The notes: generated by a model from the letters alone, not told the origin. 29,577 bases of DNA from Sva-07 sp041685755 (GCA_041685755.1 JAWLFC010000031.1:1-29577), one strand, 5' to 3'. Positions 1 through 7,153 are shown, counted from the first letter of the stretch. A program made the numbers and translations.

Positions 1-111
1 GCGGAGGGGGGGCCGTGCGTCGACGGGGCCCCGCCGACGCCGTTGGGTCACCTCGAAGCCGAGTGGCTCGCGCGACACCCCCGCCCCGTGACCGACGTCG
101 GCGCCGCCTGA
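1..111 (+). CDS. C-terminal end of an unidentified protein (partial)
   Basis: Frame 1 is open from the first base to a TGA at 109-111. It encodes 36 residues ending in LEAEWLARHPRPVTDVGAA. Nearly all of its codons end in G or C, as in the neighbouring real genes, so it reads as the tail of a coding sequence that begins outside the window. I do not recognise the family from this fragment. It ends 37 bp before the FKBP lipoprotein gene, which has its own promoter-like sequence, so co-transcription is possible but not required. Confidence 0.55.
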   Translation, partial: AEGGPCVDGAPPTPLGHLEAEWLARHPRPVTDVGAA

Positions 112-113
112 CG

Positions 114-141
114 TCGACAGCGCCCGGTTCGCCAGTAGCGT
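114..141 (+). promoter_or_regulatory. Promoter of the FKBP lipoprotein gene
   Basis: A TCGACA -35-like hexamer (114-119) is followed after 16 bp by a TAGCGT -10 hexamer (136-141). Only 7 nt separate the -10 from the ATG at 149, so the transcript would have almost no leader. The start has no Shine-Dalgarno sequence. Confidence 0.5.
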
Positions 142-148
142 CGGGCCG

Positions 149-1117
149 ATGCGCCGGACCCTCCCCCTCCTGCTCGCTGCCACGCTGCTCGCCGCCGCCT
201 GCAGCAGCAGCGACGACGACACCACCAGCGACACCGCCAGCGACACCACCAGCGACACCGCCAGCGACACCACGACCGAGGCGACGTCGGCCGAGACGGC
301 GACGACCGATGCTCCCGACGGCGCCGACCCGGCCGCGCCGCCGACCAATCCCGACAAGCCGAGCGTCGACATCCCCGACGAGATCCCCACCGAACTCGAG
401 GTCACGGTGCTCGAAGAGGGCAGCGGCCCCGAAGCGGCGTCGGGCGACACGGTCATCGTCGACTACGTCGGTGTGCGGTCCCGCGACGGCGTCGAGTTCG
501 ACAACAGCTACGACCGGTTCCAGCCGTTCGACCTGGTCCTCGGCACCGGCAGCGTGATCGACGGCTGGGATCAGGGGCTCACCGGCGTGCAGGCGGGCTC
601 GACCGTGCAGATCGACATCCCGAGCGACCTCGCCTACGGACCCGACGCCAACGGTGACATCATCGGTGAGAACGAGGCCCTCACGTTCCTCATCGAGGTG
701 CGCGCCGTGATCCAGCCGCCCGATCCGGCCGACGCGCCCACCGAGGCGGGCGTGCCCGAGTCGGAGGGGGCCACCGACACCACGTTCGTCGACCTCCGCG
801 AGGGCGACGGCCCCGAGCTGGAGGCCGGCCAGACCGCCGTGGTCAACTACGTCGTGTTCCGCGGCGACAACCTCGTGGCGCTCGAGAGCAGCTGGGAAGG
901 CGGCGAACCCGTCTCGATCGGGACGGCGACGGCCGGTGGGTTCCCCGGGTTCGTGAAGGGCCTGCCGGGGATGGCTGTCGGCGGGCGCCGCGCCATCGTC
1001 ATCCCGCCTGCCGATGCCTTCGGGCCCGACGGCAACCCCCAGCTGGGTCTGCCGGCCGAGACCGACATGATCGTGGTCGTCGACCTGCTCGGCGCCTTCG
1101 GCACGCCCGAGACCTGA
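149..1117 (+). CDS. FKBP-type peptidyl-prolyl isomerase lipoprotein with two FKBP domains
   Basis: This 322-residue exported lipoprotein probably folds or chaperones proteins outside the membrane. The N-terminus is a lipoprotein signal: two Arg, a Leu/Ala-rich segment, and the lipobox LAAAC with Cys18 as the lipidation site. An Asp/Thr/Ser/Ala-rich linker follows to about residue 70. The first FKBP domain (about 82-180) has the expected V-DYVG strand, FDNSYDR, VIDGWDQGL and AYG elements of an active isomerase. The second (about 210-318) keeps the fold pattern, but FD-S is replaced by ESSWEGG and the V-I-GW-GL element by FPGFVKGL, so its active site looks degenerate. The gene stands alone and converges on nadC. 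The ATG fits the signal peptide and the TAGCGT hexamer just upstream. The family is confident; activity of domain 2 is doubtful. Confidence 0.88.
   Translation: MRRTLPLLLAATLLAAACSSSDDDTTSDTASDTTSDTASDTTTEATSAETATTDAPDGADPAAPPTNPDKPSVDIPDEIPTELEVTVLEEGSGPEAASGDTVIVDYVGVRSRDGVEFDNSYDRFQPFDLVLGTGSVIDGWDQGLTGVQAGSTVQIDIPSDLAYGPDANGDIIGENEALTFLIEVRAVIQPPDPADAPTEAGVPESEGATDTTFVDLREGDGPELEAGQTAVVNYVVFRGDNLVALESSWEGGEPVSIGTATAGGFPGFVKGLPGMAVGGRRAIVIPPADAFGPDGNPQLGLPAETDMIVVVDLLGAFGTPET
218..274 (+). repeat. 12-nt tandem repeat in the lipoprotein linker
   Basis: Units of gacacc[ag]ccagc repeat four times, then partially, with the middle base alternating A/G so that the higher-order period is 24 nt. 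They encode an alternating S-D-T-T / S-D-T-A linker directly after the lipidated cysteine, probably a flexible surface tether. Such repeats are prone to copy-number change. Confidence 0.75.
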
Positions 1118-1121
1118 CGGT

Positions 1122-1145
1122 GACGCGGCGGTCGTGACCCGCGTC
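1122..1145. terminator. Hairpin between convergent FKBP and nadC genes
   Basis: A perfect 7-bp inverted repeat GACGCGG (1122-1128) / CCGCGTC (1139-1145) with a 10-nt loop fills the 33-bp gap between the two convergent stop codons. It has no T tract on either side, so it would be a tail-less actinobacterial terminator or simply a convergent-gene hairpin. Confidence 0.45.
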
Positions 1146-1150
1146 GCTGC

Positions 1151-2059
1151 TCAGACGGATCGGAGGTCGAGCCCGATGTCGAGCACGCGGGCGGAATGGG
1201 TGAGTTCGCCGACGGCGATGTAGTCGACGCCGGTCGCGGCGACGGCCCGGGCCGAGTCGAGGGTGAGTCCACCGCTGGCCTCGAGCCGCACCGTCGAGTT
1301 CAGCTGGTCCCGCACGGCCACGGCCTCACGCATCTGCTCGGGTGTGAAGTTGTCGATCAGCACCTCGTCGGCGCCCGCGGTGATCGCTTCGCGGAGCCCG
1401 TCGAGCGAGTCGACCTCGATCTCGACGGGGATCGACGCCTGCAGTGACCGGACCCGCTCGAACGCGGCGGTGATCCCACCCGCGGCCGCGACATGGTTGT
1501 CCTTCACGAGCGCCATGTCGGAGAGCCCCATGCGGTGGTTGGCGCCGCCGCCGCAGCGCACGGCGTACTTCTCGAGCGCTCGTAGGCCCGGTGTGGTCTT
1601 GCGGGTGTCGCGTACGACGGCGTTCGTGCCCGCGAGCGCGTCGACCCATCGCCGCGTCGACGTTGCCACGCCCGACAGGTGGCAGAGCAGGTTCAGCGCG
1701 GTGCGTTCTGCCGTGAGCAGCAGCCGGGTCGGGGCCGTGACCTCGGCGAGCTTCGTGCCGGCGTCGACGAGCGTGCCGTCGGCGACGAGCCGGCGGAACT
1801 CGCTGGCGCGGTCGCCGCACACGGCCTCGATGACCGCAACCGCGACCGGCAGGCCGGCGACGACACCGCGTTCGCGGGCACCGAAGGTCGCCGTCGCCCG
1901 CTGCTCGGCGTCGATCGTCGCCGTCGAGGTGACGTCGAGGCCGCCCATCAGGTCCTCGGCGACCGCAGCACGCACCAGGCCGGCGACGGCGTCGGGGTCG
2001 AGGCCGCCGGCGACCAGGTCGCGACGGGTCGGCTCCGACAGCGGATGGAACACGAACAT
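1151..2059 (-). CDS. nadC: Nicotinate-nucleotide pyrophosphorylase (carboxylating), quinolinate phosphoribosyltransferase
   Basis: NadC converts quinolinate plus PRPP to nicotinate mononucleotide, CO2 and PPi, the third step of de novo NAD synthesis. The 302-residue product has the usual family length. Diagnostic segments are the TRKTTPGLR substrate-binding motif, YAVRCGGGANHRMGLSDMALVKDNH with the catalytic Lys, EIEVDSL, and a C-terminal LEASGGL/VDYIAVGELTHS phosphate-binding portion. The frame is open a further 24 codons upstream, but those codons cross a promoter hexamer and are unlike the family. I therefore choose the internal ATG at 2059, which lies 6 nt from TACACT. It is the last gene of the nadA-nadB-DinB/MOSC-nadC cluster and converges on the FKBP gene. 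Confidence 0.95.
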   Translation of the reverse strand: MFVFHPLSEPTRRDLVAGGLDPDAVAGLVRAAVAEDLMGGLDVTSTATIDAEQRATATFGARERGVVAGLPVAVAVIEAVCGDRASEFRRLVADGTLVDAGTKLAEVTAPTRLLLTAERTALNLLCHLSGVATSTRRWVDALAGTNAVVRDTRKTTPGLRALEKYAVRCGGGANHRMGLSDMALVKDNHVAAAGGITAAFERVRSLQASIPVEIEVDSLDGLREAITAGADEVLIDNFTPEQMREAVAVRDQLNSTVRLEASGGLTLDSARAVAATGVDYIAVGELTHSARVLDIGLDLRSV

Positions 2060-2065
2060 GGGCCG

Positions 2066-2071
2066 AGTGTA
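2066..2071 (-). promoter_or_regulatory. -10 element for leaderless nadC transcription
   Basis: On the minus strand TACACT lies exactly 6 nt before the nadC ATG, which would make the A of ATG about +1. There is no Shine-Dalgarno sequence. This suggests that nadC has its own promoter even though it lies downstream of nadAB. Confidence 0.5.
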
Positions 2072-2095
2072 CGAGTGGCCCCGTCCGCAACCGGC

Positions 2096-2133
2096 GATTG
2101 CAGCAGGGCCCCAAGCTGACCCCCGCTGCAATC
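2096..2133 (-). repeat. GATTGCAGC inverted-repeat element, copy 1
   Basis: Nine-base arms GATTGCAGC (2096-2104) and GCTGCAATC (2125-2133) enclose 20 nt that include G/C runs. Read on the minus strand, the element begins inside the TGA stop codon of the DinB/MOSC gene and starts TGATTGCAGC followed by GGGGGTC. A related copy follows the leuD stop codon at 9163-9192. It could act as a terminator or be a REP-like mobile palindrome. It lies between the stop codon of one gene and the promoter of nadC. Confidence 0.6.
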
Positions 2134-2836
2134 AGGCGCGGACGGTGACGGGGTCGCCCGCAGAGATGACGCCGCCGCCGAGAACGGAGGCGTACCAGCG
2201 GGCCCACCCGGGGTGGGCGACGTGGTCGACGCGGTCGAAGGCCCGGCCGGTGAAGCTGTCGCCGATCTTGAGGCACGGCGCCGCCGGGCTGCTGAGACGC
2301 AGGCGCACGTCGCCGATCTCGACCGTCAGACCGCCGCGAAGACGGGCCCAGTCGACGCCGGCGATCGTGAGGTTCTCGCCGATGGCGCCGGGGGCGATCG
2401 GATGCCCTTCCGCGGCCAGGGCGTCGATCACCTCGGCGCTGTAGAGACACAGCGCCTGCCAGGGTCGGCCGTGGTGGCGCCGGGTCTCCTGGCGGTCGCC
2501 GACGATGCCGGACGCGTCGACGGTCGCCGACGGGATCGGCCGCTTCGGGACGCCACCGTCGGAGGCATGGATGCCGGCGACGGTGCCGGCCATGGGCTCG
2601 ACGGGGTCGGCGAGTCGTCGTTCGGCGGCGAGCCCGTCGAGGCGATGCATCAGCGCATGCGTCGCCGCCGCCGGCTCGCCGGTCGGGTCGATGGCGACCT
2701 CGGGCGCGTCCGCCCACCCGTCGGTCACGAAACCGACGAGGTCGCCAGCATGGGCGAGCGTCCGCTCGAGATCGGTGGGCGTCCACCGGGCGGCGTCGAA
2801 CCCGCAGACGTCACAGGTGATCGGTGGCGCAGCCAT
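2132..2836 (-). CDS. DinB-like / MOSC domain fusion protein inside the NAD cluster
   Basis: This 234-residue protein has two parts. The first ~90 residues begin ITCDVCGFDA, a CxxCGFDA opening typical of actinobacterial DinB/maleylpyruvate-isomerase-like proteins, and carry an ATHALMHRLDGLA helix with the family's histidines. From about residue 95 it becomes a MOSC domain: AGIHASDGGVPKRPI, GIVGDRQ, RPWQALCLYS, GAIGENLTI, and the hallmark cysteine in SPAAPCLKIG. MOSC domains bind and transfer sulfur or molybdenum-cofactor-type ligands. The function here is unknown. The gene sits 20 bp after nadB and 72 bp before nadC. The frame is open 66 codons further upstream, overlapping nadB, but the ATG at 2836 starts at the conserved domain and lies 6 nt from a TACGCT hexamer. 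Confidence 0.8.
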   Translation of the reverse strand: MAAPPITCDVCGFDAARWTPTDLERTLAHAGDLVGFVTDGWADAPEVAIDPTGEPAAATHALMHRLDGLAAERRLADPVEPMAGTVAGIHASDGGVPKRPIPSATVDASGIVGDRQETRRHHGRPWQALCLYSAEVIDALAAEGHPIAPGAIGENLTIAGVDWARLRGGLTVEIGDVRLRLSSPAAPCLKIGDSFTGRAFDRVDHVAHPGWARWYASVLGGGVISAGDPVTVRA

Positions 2837-2842
2837 CGCTGC

Positions 2843-2848
2843 AGCGTA
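2843..2848 (-). promoter_or_regulatory. -10 element for leaderless DinB/MOSC transcription
   Basis: Minus-strand TACGCT lies exactly 6 nt before the ATG at 2836, inside the 20-bp gap after the nadB stop codon. The same TACGCT-N6-start arrangement is found before nadA. No Shine-Dalgarno sequence is present. Confidence 0.5.
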
Positions 2849-2856
2849 GGCAGCGC

Positions 2857-4536
2857 TCAGTGGGCGCGCACGTCGAGCGAACCGGCGGCGTCGAGCGTCA
2901 CGTCGAGATGGCGCACCCACTGTGGGCTCGGCTCGGGGAAGTCGGATCGGCGATGGCAGCCCCGGCTCTCGGTCCGCGCCTGGGCGGCGGCGACGACGGC
3001 CGAGGCGACGGTGAGGATGTTGGTGCTCTCCCACGACCGCCGCGACGGCTCGACGCGCTGGTCTGCGACCTCGCCGATCTCCCGGCCCGACGTCATCGCC
3101 CGGGCGATCGAACCCAGCGCTCCACCGGCCGAGGCCAGCGACAGCGCGTCGCGCACGACCCCGACGTGACGCGACATCACGGCGCGCACCTCGCGCAGCC
3201 GGGCGGGGTCGAGCAGCGGATGGGCGAGCGGGTCGTCGACGTCGACGTCGATCGGCACCCGGTCGGGCAGCTCCCAGGCGAGGTCGCGCCCCACCCAGGT
3301 CCCGGCGACGACCGATTCGGTGAGGCTGTTCGACGCCAGACGGTTGGCGCCGTGCACCCCGGTCGCCGACACCTCGCCGACGGCGTACAGGCCCCGCAGC
3401 GAGGTGCGACCGTCGAGACCGGCGCGGATGCCGCCGCAGGCGTAGTGCGCCGCCGGCGCGACCGGGATCCGGTCGACGGCGGGATCGAGCCCGATCTCAC
3501 GACAGGCGGCGGTGATCGACGGGAACCGGTCGTGGAAGCGCGTTCCCAGATGGGTGGCATCGAGGAAGACGTGGTCGTCGATGCCGCCGGGCGCCTCGGC
3601 CATCCGCTCGCTGATCGCTGCCGCGACGACGTCTCGCGGGGCGAGATCCTCGAGCGGGTGCACGCCCGCCATCACCCGCTGACCGGCACCGTCGTAGAGG
3701 ATCGCCCCCTCGCCGCGAACCGCTTCGGACACCAGCGCCTGTTGGCCGCGGGCGTCGGGACCTCGCCACATCACCGTCGGGTGGAACTGGATGAATTCGA
3801 CGTCGGTCACCGGCAGTCCGGCGCGCAACGCCATCGCCACGCCGTCGCCGGTCACGGCGGGAGGGTTCGACGTCGAGGCGAACACCTGCCCGTAGCCCCC
3901 GGAGGCGATCACCACGGCGCGAGCGGTGACGATGCCGACCGAGACGAGCACACCGTGTTCGTCGGTGCGGCCGATGCGCACTCCGACGACCTGGCGTTCG
4001 CCGTCGGCGGCGGTGCCGAGCACGAGGTCGAGGGCGAAGGCGTGGCCCATCACCTCGACGCCGGCACCGATCGCCGACTCGTCGAGCGTGCGCTGGACCT
4101 CGGCGCCGGAGCGGTCGCCGCCGGAGTGGACGATGCGGTTGTGGCTGTGGCCGCCCTCGCGGGTGAGCGCGATGTCGGTGCCGCCCTGCTCGGGGTCGAA
4201 GGCGGCGCCGAGACGCATCAGGTAGCGGATCGACGTGGGGGCCTCCTCGACCAGCTGGCGCACGACTGCCTCGTCGCACAGTCCGGCCCCGGCGGCGAGC
4301 GTGTCGCGGACGTGGTGTTCGATCGTGTCGGTCGGGTCGAGCACGCCGGCGAGGCCACCCTGGGCCCACTGCGTCGAGCCGGCCGACAAGATGTCCTTGG
4401 TGACGACGAGCACGCTGCGCACCGGCCGCACGGCCAGTGCCGCCGACAGCCCGCCCGCTCCCGATCCGAGCACGACGACGTCGACGTCGCGCTCCCACGT
4501 CGCCGCCGGCGCCGCCAACCGCTGCGGGAGACTCAT
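2857..4536 (-). CDS. nadB: L-aspartate oxidase
   Basis: NadB oxidises L-aspartate to iminoaspartate using FAD and hands the unstable product to NadA. The 559-residue protein has the N-terminal dinucleotide-binding motif GSGAGGLSAA at about 24-33. It also has the family signatures HSHNRIVHSGGDRSGAEVQ, VEFIQFHPT, RGEGAILYDGAG and LAPRDVV, and the C-terminal flavin motif HGANRLASNSLTESVV, followed by the helical domain. Length and motif order are typical. The ATG at 4536 gives a short lead-in to the Rossmann fold; no clear ribosome-binding site or -10 hexamer precedes it. It lies 79 bp after nadA on the same strand and 20 bp before the DinB/MOSC gene. Confidence 0.95.
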   Translation of the reverse strand: MSLPQRLAAPAATWERDVDVVVLGSGAGGLSAALAVRPVRSVLVVTKDILSAGSTQWAQGGLAGVLDPTDTIEHHVRDTLAAGAGLCDEAVVRQLVEEAPTSIRYLMRLGAAFDPEQGGTDIALTREGGHSHNRIVHSGGDRSGAEVQRTLDESAIGAGVEVMGHAFALDLVLGTAADGERQVVGVRIGRTDEHGVLVSVGIVTARAVVIASGGYGQVFASTSNPPAVTGDGVAMALRAGLPVTDVEFIQFHPTVMWRGPDARGQQALVSEAVRGEGAILYDGAGQRVMAGVHPLEDLAPRDVVAAAISERMAEAPGGIDDHVFLDATHLGTRFHDRFPSITAACREIGLDPAVDRIPVAPAAHYACGGIRAGLDGRTSLRGLYAVGEVSATGVHGANRLASNSLTESVVAGTWVGRDLAWELPDRVPIDVDVDDPLAHPLLDPARLREVRAVMSRHVGVVRDALSLASAGGALGSIARAMTSGREIGEVADQRVEPSRRSWESTNILTVASAVVAAAQARTESRGCHRRSDFPEPSPQWVRHLDVTLDAAGSLDVRAH

Positions 4537-4615
4537 CCGGATCCGCCCGACACCCGCTCCTGCCCGTCCGGACCCGACCCCGACGCGCAGGAGTGGGGCA
4601 CGAGGGGGTGCTCGC

Positions 4616-5611
4616 TCACTCGCCGGTGGCCGACGGCGTGCCGATGGCGATCATCCGCTCGACCGACGCCCGGGCACGGTCGGCGATGTCGGGGTCGACG
4701 AACACCTCGTCGACGCCGTCACGCAGCGACCGCAGGAGTTTCGCCGGCGTGATCATCTTCATGTACTTGCACACCGCGGCCCGGTTGACCGGGATGAAGT
4801 CGGTGGTCGGGTTGACCTTCTCGAGTTGGTGGATCATGCCGGTCTCGGTGGCGACGAGCACCTTGGCCGCCGTGGTCTCGCGGGCGGCGTCGACCATGCC
4901 GCCGGTCGAGAGGATCTTCGTGCTGGTGTCGGGGACGACCCCGGCGCCGACGAGGTACATCGCGCTCGTGGCGCACCCGCACTCGGGGTGGACGAACAGC
5001 TCGGCGTCGGGCTCGGCGGCGACCTGTTCCTTGAGGTCGGCGCCGTTGATGCCGGCGTGCACGTGGCACTCGCCCATCCAGATGTGCATGTTGTCGCGCC
5101 CGGTCATCCGCTGGACGTGGGCGCCGAGGAACTGGTCGGGGCCGAACAGGATCTCGGTGTCGCGCGGGATCGATTCGACGACCTCGACGGCGTTCGACGA
5201 GGTGCAGCAGATGTCGGTCTCGGCCTTCACCTCGGCGGTGGTGTTGACGTAGCTGACGACCACGGCACCGGGATGCTCGGCCTTCCAGGCGCGGAGCTGT
5301 TCGCCGTTGATCGACTCGGCGAGGCTGCAGCCGGCGGCGGCGTCGGGGATGAGGACCGTCTTGTCGTAGGCGAGGATCTTGGCCGACTCGGCCATGAAGT
5401 GGACGCCGCAGAAGACGATCGTCGATGCCTCGACCTGGGCGGCCACACGCGACAGCCCGAGCGAGTCGCCGACGTGGTGGGCGATGTCCTGGATCTCGGG
5501 GACCTGGTAGTTGTGGGCGAGGATGACGGCGTCGCGCTCCTTCGCGAGCGCGAGCACCTGTTCCTGCCAGTCGCTCGGCAACACCTCGACGTTGACGGCC
5601 GTGTCGGTCAC
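4616..5611 (-). CDS. nadA: Quinolinate synthase, [4Fe-4S] enzyme
   Basis: NadA condenses iminoaspartate with dihydroxyacetone phosphate to make quinolinate. The 331-residue protein carries the three cluster-binding cysteines in their usual settings: Cys95 (AAGCSLAE), Cys182 (GECHVHAG) and Cys281 (AAVCKYMKMI). It also has LAHNYQVPEIQD near the N-terminus and HPECGC around 209-213. It starts with GTG at 5611. The hexamer TACGCT lies exactly 6 nt upstream, and the GGAAGG between them is too close to the start to act as a Shine-Dalgarno site, so a leaderless transcript is likely. It is the first gene of the NAD cluster. Its promoter region abuts the truncated VOC gene on the other strand. Confidence 0.95.
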   Translation of the reverse strand: MTDTAVNVEVLPSDWQEQVLALAKERDAVILAHNYQVPEIQDIAHHVGDSLGLSRVAAQVEASTIVFCGVHFMAESAKILAYDKTVLIPDAAAGCSLAESINGEQLRAWKAEHPGAVVVSYVNTTAEVKAETDICCTSSNAVEVVESIPRDTEILFGPDQFLGAHVQRMTGRDNMHIWMGECHVHAGINGADLKEQVAAEPDAELFVHPECGCATSAMYLVGAGVVPDTSTKILSTGGMVDAARETTAAKVLVATETGMIHQLEKVNPTTDFIPVNRAAVCKYMKMITPAKLLRSLRDGVDEVFVDPDIADRARASVERMIAIGTPSATGE

Positions 5612-5617
5612 CCTTCC

Positions 5618-5623
5618 AGCGTA
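5618..5623 (-). promoter_or_regulatory. -10 element for leaderless nadA transcription
   Basis: Minus-strand TACGCT is separated by 6 nt from the GTG start of nadA. No recognisable -35 is present at 16-18 bp. Confidence 0.5.
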
Positions 5624-5624
5624 G

Positions 5625-5960
5625 GGCGGACGGCGCCGCCTGCGGCGAGCGTGGCGGTTCGAGGCGTGGGGGCCTCCGGGCTTCTACAACGTCGAGACCG
5701 GGACCGCCGAGCACCCGGGCATCCACGGGGCGCTGCACGAACGCGCCGAACCGTTGTCGGGAACCGGGATGCGTGGCTTCACCTGCACCGTCGCTGTCGA
5801 CGACCTCGCCCTCGTAGGCGATCGTGTGCTCGCCAGCGGTGGCTCCGTGCTCCACGACGAGATGGAGATCCCGACCGTCGGCCGTCACGTCTCGTTCCTC
5901 GACACCGAGGGCAACGAGTTCGCGGCGATGGTGTACGACCGGCCCGTGTTCGGGGCGTAG
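5625..5960 (+). pseudogene. 5'-truncated VOC (glyoxalase-fold) gene remnant
   Basis: From 5640 the frame reads LRRAWRFEAWGPPGFYNVE, then HPGIHGALHER, then a second half containing GGSVLHDEMEIPTVGRHV and DTEGNEFAAM. This matches a small VOC-family protein from its first half onward. About 25-30 N-terminal residues that should carry the first beta-alpha unit are missing. An in-frame TAG lies at 5622-5624, inside the nadA promoter, and no ATG or GTG occurs before the ATG at 5769; a TTG exists at 5754. The reading frame is otherwise undamaged with normal GC-rich third positions. The likely history is deletion of the 5' end and promoter next to nadA. A short product from 5754 or 5769 cannot be excluded, but it would lack half the fold. 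Confidence 0.6.
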
Positions 5961-6016
5961 CCGTCGATTGCCTCCGACGGCCGAGCGCGCGCCGCCGGCC
6001 GCACCGAAACACGATC

Positions 6017-6022
6017 TACGGT
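6017..6022 (+). promoter_or_regulatory. -10 element before the gene at 6029
   Basis: TACGGT lies exactly 6 nt before the ATG at 6029, and there is no Shine-Dalgarno sequence. It is the same leaderless layout as at nadA, nadC and the DinB/MOSC gene. Confidence 0.5.
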
Positions 6023-6028
6023 GCCTGC

Positions 6029-6451
6029 ATGGAGACGATCATCGAGCGGGTCGTGAACGCATCCGGTCGCTACGTCGGCTCCGGCGACAGCGCCGAGAGC
6101 GGACCGTTCACGGCGACGATCGACATCACACCGCTCCTCGACGGGATGGGCGCCGCGATCGACTACGTCGCGACCTCGGGCGACGGAACCGAACTGCACT
6201 CGGAGCACACGGTGCTCGCATTCGACATGTGGTCGGGCGAGGCGACCCTGTACGTGCTCTGCGCCGAGCTGCAGGGGATGGGTCGGCTCGTGCAGGTGGG
6301 CGAGTCCACTTTCAGCAACGGACGGGGAACCGACGGCCTGGAGCTGCAGATCGAGATCCTGCTCGACGAGGAGTTCGTCTACGTCTGGTCGTGGGGCGCT
6401 CCCGACGAGCCGCTGGCCGAACGGTGGCGGGCGACGTTCCCACGTCGATAG
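6029..6451 (+). CDS. Hypothetical 140-residue protein, probably beta-rich
   Basis: I do not recognise the family. The protein has no signal peptide, membrane segment or cysteine cluster; it begins METIIERVVNASGRYVGSG. It alternates short hydrophobic and charged stretches (TATIDITPLL, AAIDYVAT, ATLYVLCAEL, LELQIEILL, FVYVWSWG) in a way that suggests a small antiparallel beta barrel of the calycin or heme-binding sort. That is a guess from pattern only. The longer open frame upstream crosses nadA on the other strand and is not coding. The ATG at 6029 is supported by the TACGGT hexamer 6 nt upstream. The gene converges on the IclR regulator with a 21-bp gap. Confidence 0.7.
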   Translation: METIIERVVNASGRYVGSGDSAESGPFTATIDITPLLDGMGAAIDYVATSGDGTELHSEHTVLAFDMWSGEATLYVLCAELQGMGRLVQVGESTFSNGRGTDGLELQIEILLDEEFVYVWSWGAPDEPLAERWRATFPRR

Positions 6452-6472
6452 TCACCACGTGGCGGAGGGCGA

Positions 6473-7123
6473 TCACGATCTCCGCAGTGCGGCGGCGATC
6501 TCGTCGGCGGCGGCGACGACGGCAGCACCGAAACGCTTGCCGGGCTGACGCGTCAGGCGTTCGATCGGCCCGCTGACCGAGACTGCAGCGAGCACCCCAC
6601 CGTCCGCCGCCGCCACGGGAGCGCTGACCGACGCGACGCCGGCCTCGCGTTCGCCGACGCTCTGCACCCAGCCGAACCTGGACACCTCGCCGGACAGCAC
6701 CCGCCCGGCGGAGCCGACGTCGAGGGGCAGCACCGAGCCCTGCGGGACGATCCACCGCAGCCCGTGCGGCGACTCGAGCGACACGACGCAACGCCGCTGC
6801 CCACCCTCGCGTACGAACAGTTGCACGCTCTCGCCCGATTCGTCGCGCAGTCGGTCCAACACGACGCGACCGGCATCGACGAGCGGGAAGCGCTCGGCAG
6901 CGACGTGACCGAGCGACACCAGGGCGAGACCGAGTTCGTAACGGCCGAGGTCGTCACGCCGCAGCAGCCCGTGCACCTCCAGCGCCGCCGCCAGCCGGTG
7001 GGCGGTCGCACGGGGCAGCGCGGTGGACTCCTGGAGCTCGGCGAGCGTGCACGGCGACTCCGCGACCGCGTGCAGCACGGCCATCGCCTTGTCGAGGACG
7101 CCGACGCCCGTTACGATGTCCAT
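6473..7123 (-). CDS. IclR-family regulator divergent from leuCD (LtbR/NdgR-like)
   Basis: This 216-residue transcription factor starts MDIVTGVGVLDKAMAVLHAV and continues with a winged helix-turn-helix (CTLAELQESTALPRATAHRLAAALEVHGLL). The C-terminal IclR effector domain includes SGESVQLFVREGGQRRCVVSLE, SVLPLDVGSAGRVLL-like and VASVSAPV elements. In Corynebacterium and Streptomyces the IclR regulators LtbR and NdgR sit divergently upstream of leuCD and repress leucine genes. The same arrangement here makes that role likely. The ATG at 7123 is preferred to the open frame 35 codons upstream, which runs through the promoter region. A TATGGT hexamer lies 9 nt before this ATG. Autoregulation through the shared operator is expected but not shown. 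Confidence 0.88.
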   Translation of the reverse strand: MDIVTGVGVLDKAMAVLHAVAESPCTLAELQESTALPRATAHRLAAALEVHGLLRRDDLGRYELGLALVSLGHVAAERFPLVDAGRVVLDRLRDESGESVQLFVREGGQRRCVVSLESPHGLRWIVPQGSVLPLDVGSAGRVLSGEVSRFGWVQSVGEREAGVASVSAPVAAADGGVLAAVSVSGPIERLTRQPGKRFGAAVVAAADEIAAALRRS

Positions 7124-7153
7124 ATCGCAAGAACCATATCCCATATATTGGGA
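7120..7153. promoter_or_regulatory. Shared IclR/leuC operator-promoter
   Basis: The 50-bp gap between the divergent genes is AT-rich against a GC-rich background. TATATT (7144-7149) is a good -10 for leuC. It lies in the centre of a perfect inverted repeat TCCCA-TATAT-TGGGA (7139-7153). CCATATC occurs at 7120 and 7134, and CCATATA at 7141, so CCATAT is present three times with 14- and 7-bp spacing. TATGGT on the minus strand (7133-7138) can serve the regulator gene. A protein bound to the palindrome would cover the leuC -10. Confidence 0.6.

Noticed and set aside
5640..5660. GGTTCGA-like string resembling a tRNA T-arm
   Set aside because: No acceptor or anticodon stems surround it, and it lies in the VOC coding frame. 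No tRNA was found anywhere in the window.
4235..6451. A 738-codon plus-strand open frame ending in the hypothetical protein at 6029
   Set aside because: It runs antisense through nadB and nadA. The coding signal starts only at the ATG at 6029, behind a promoter hexamer.
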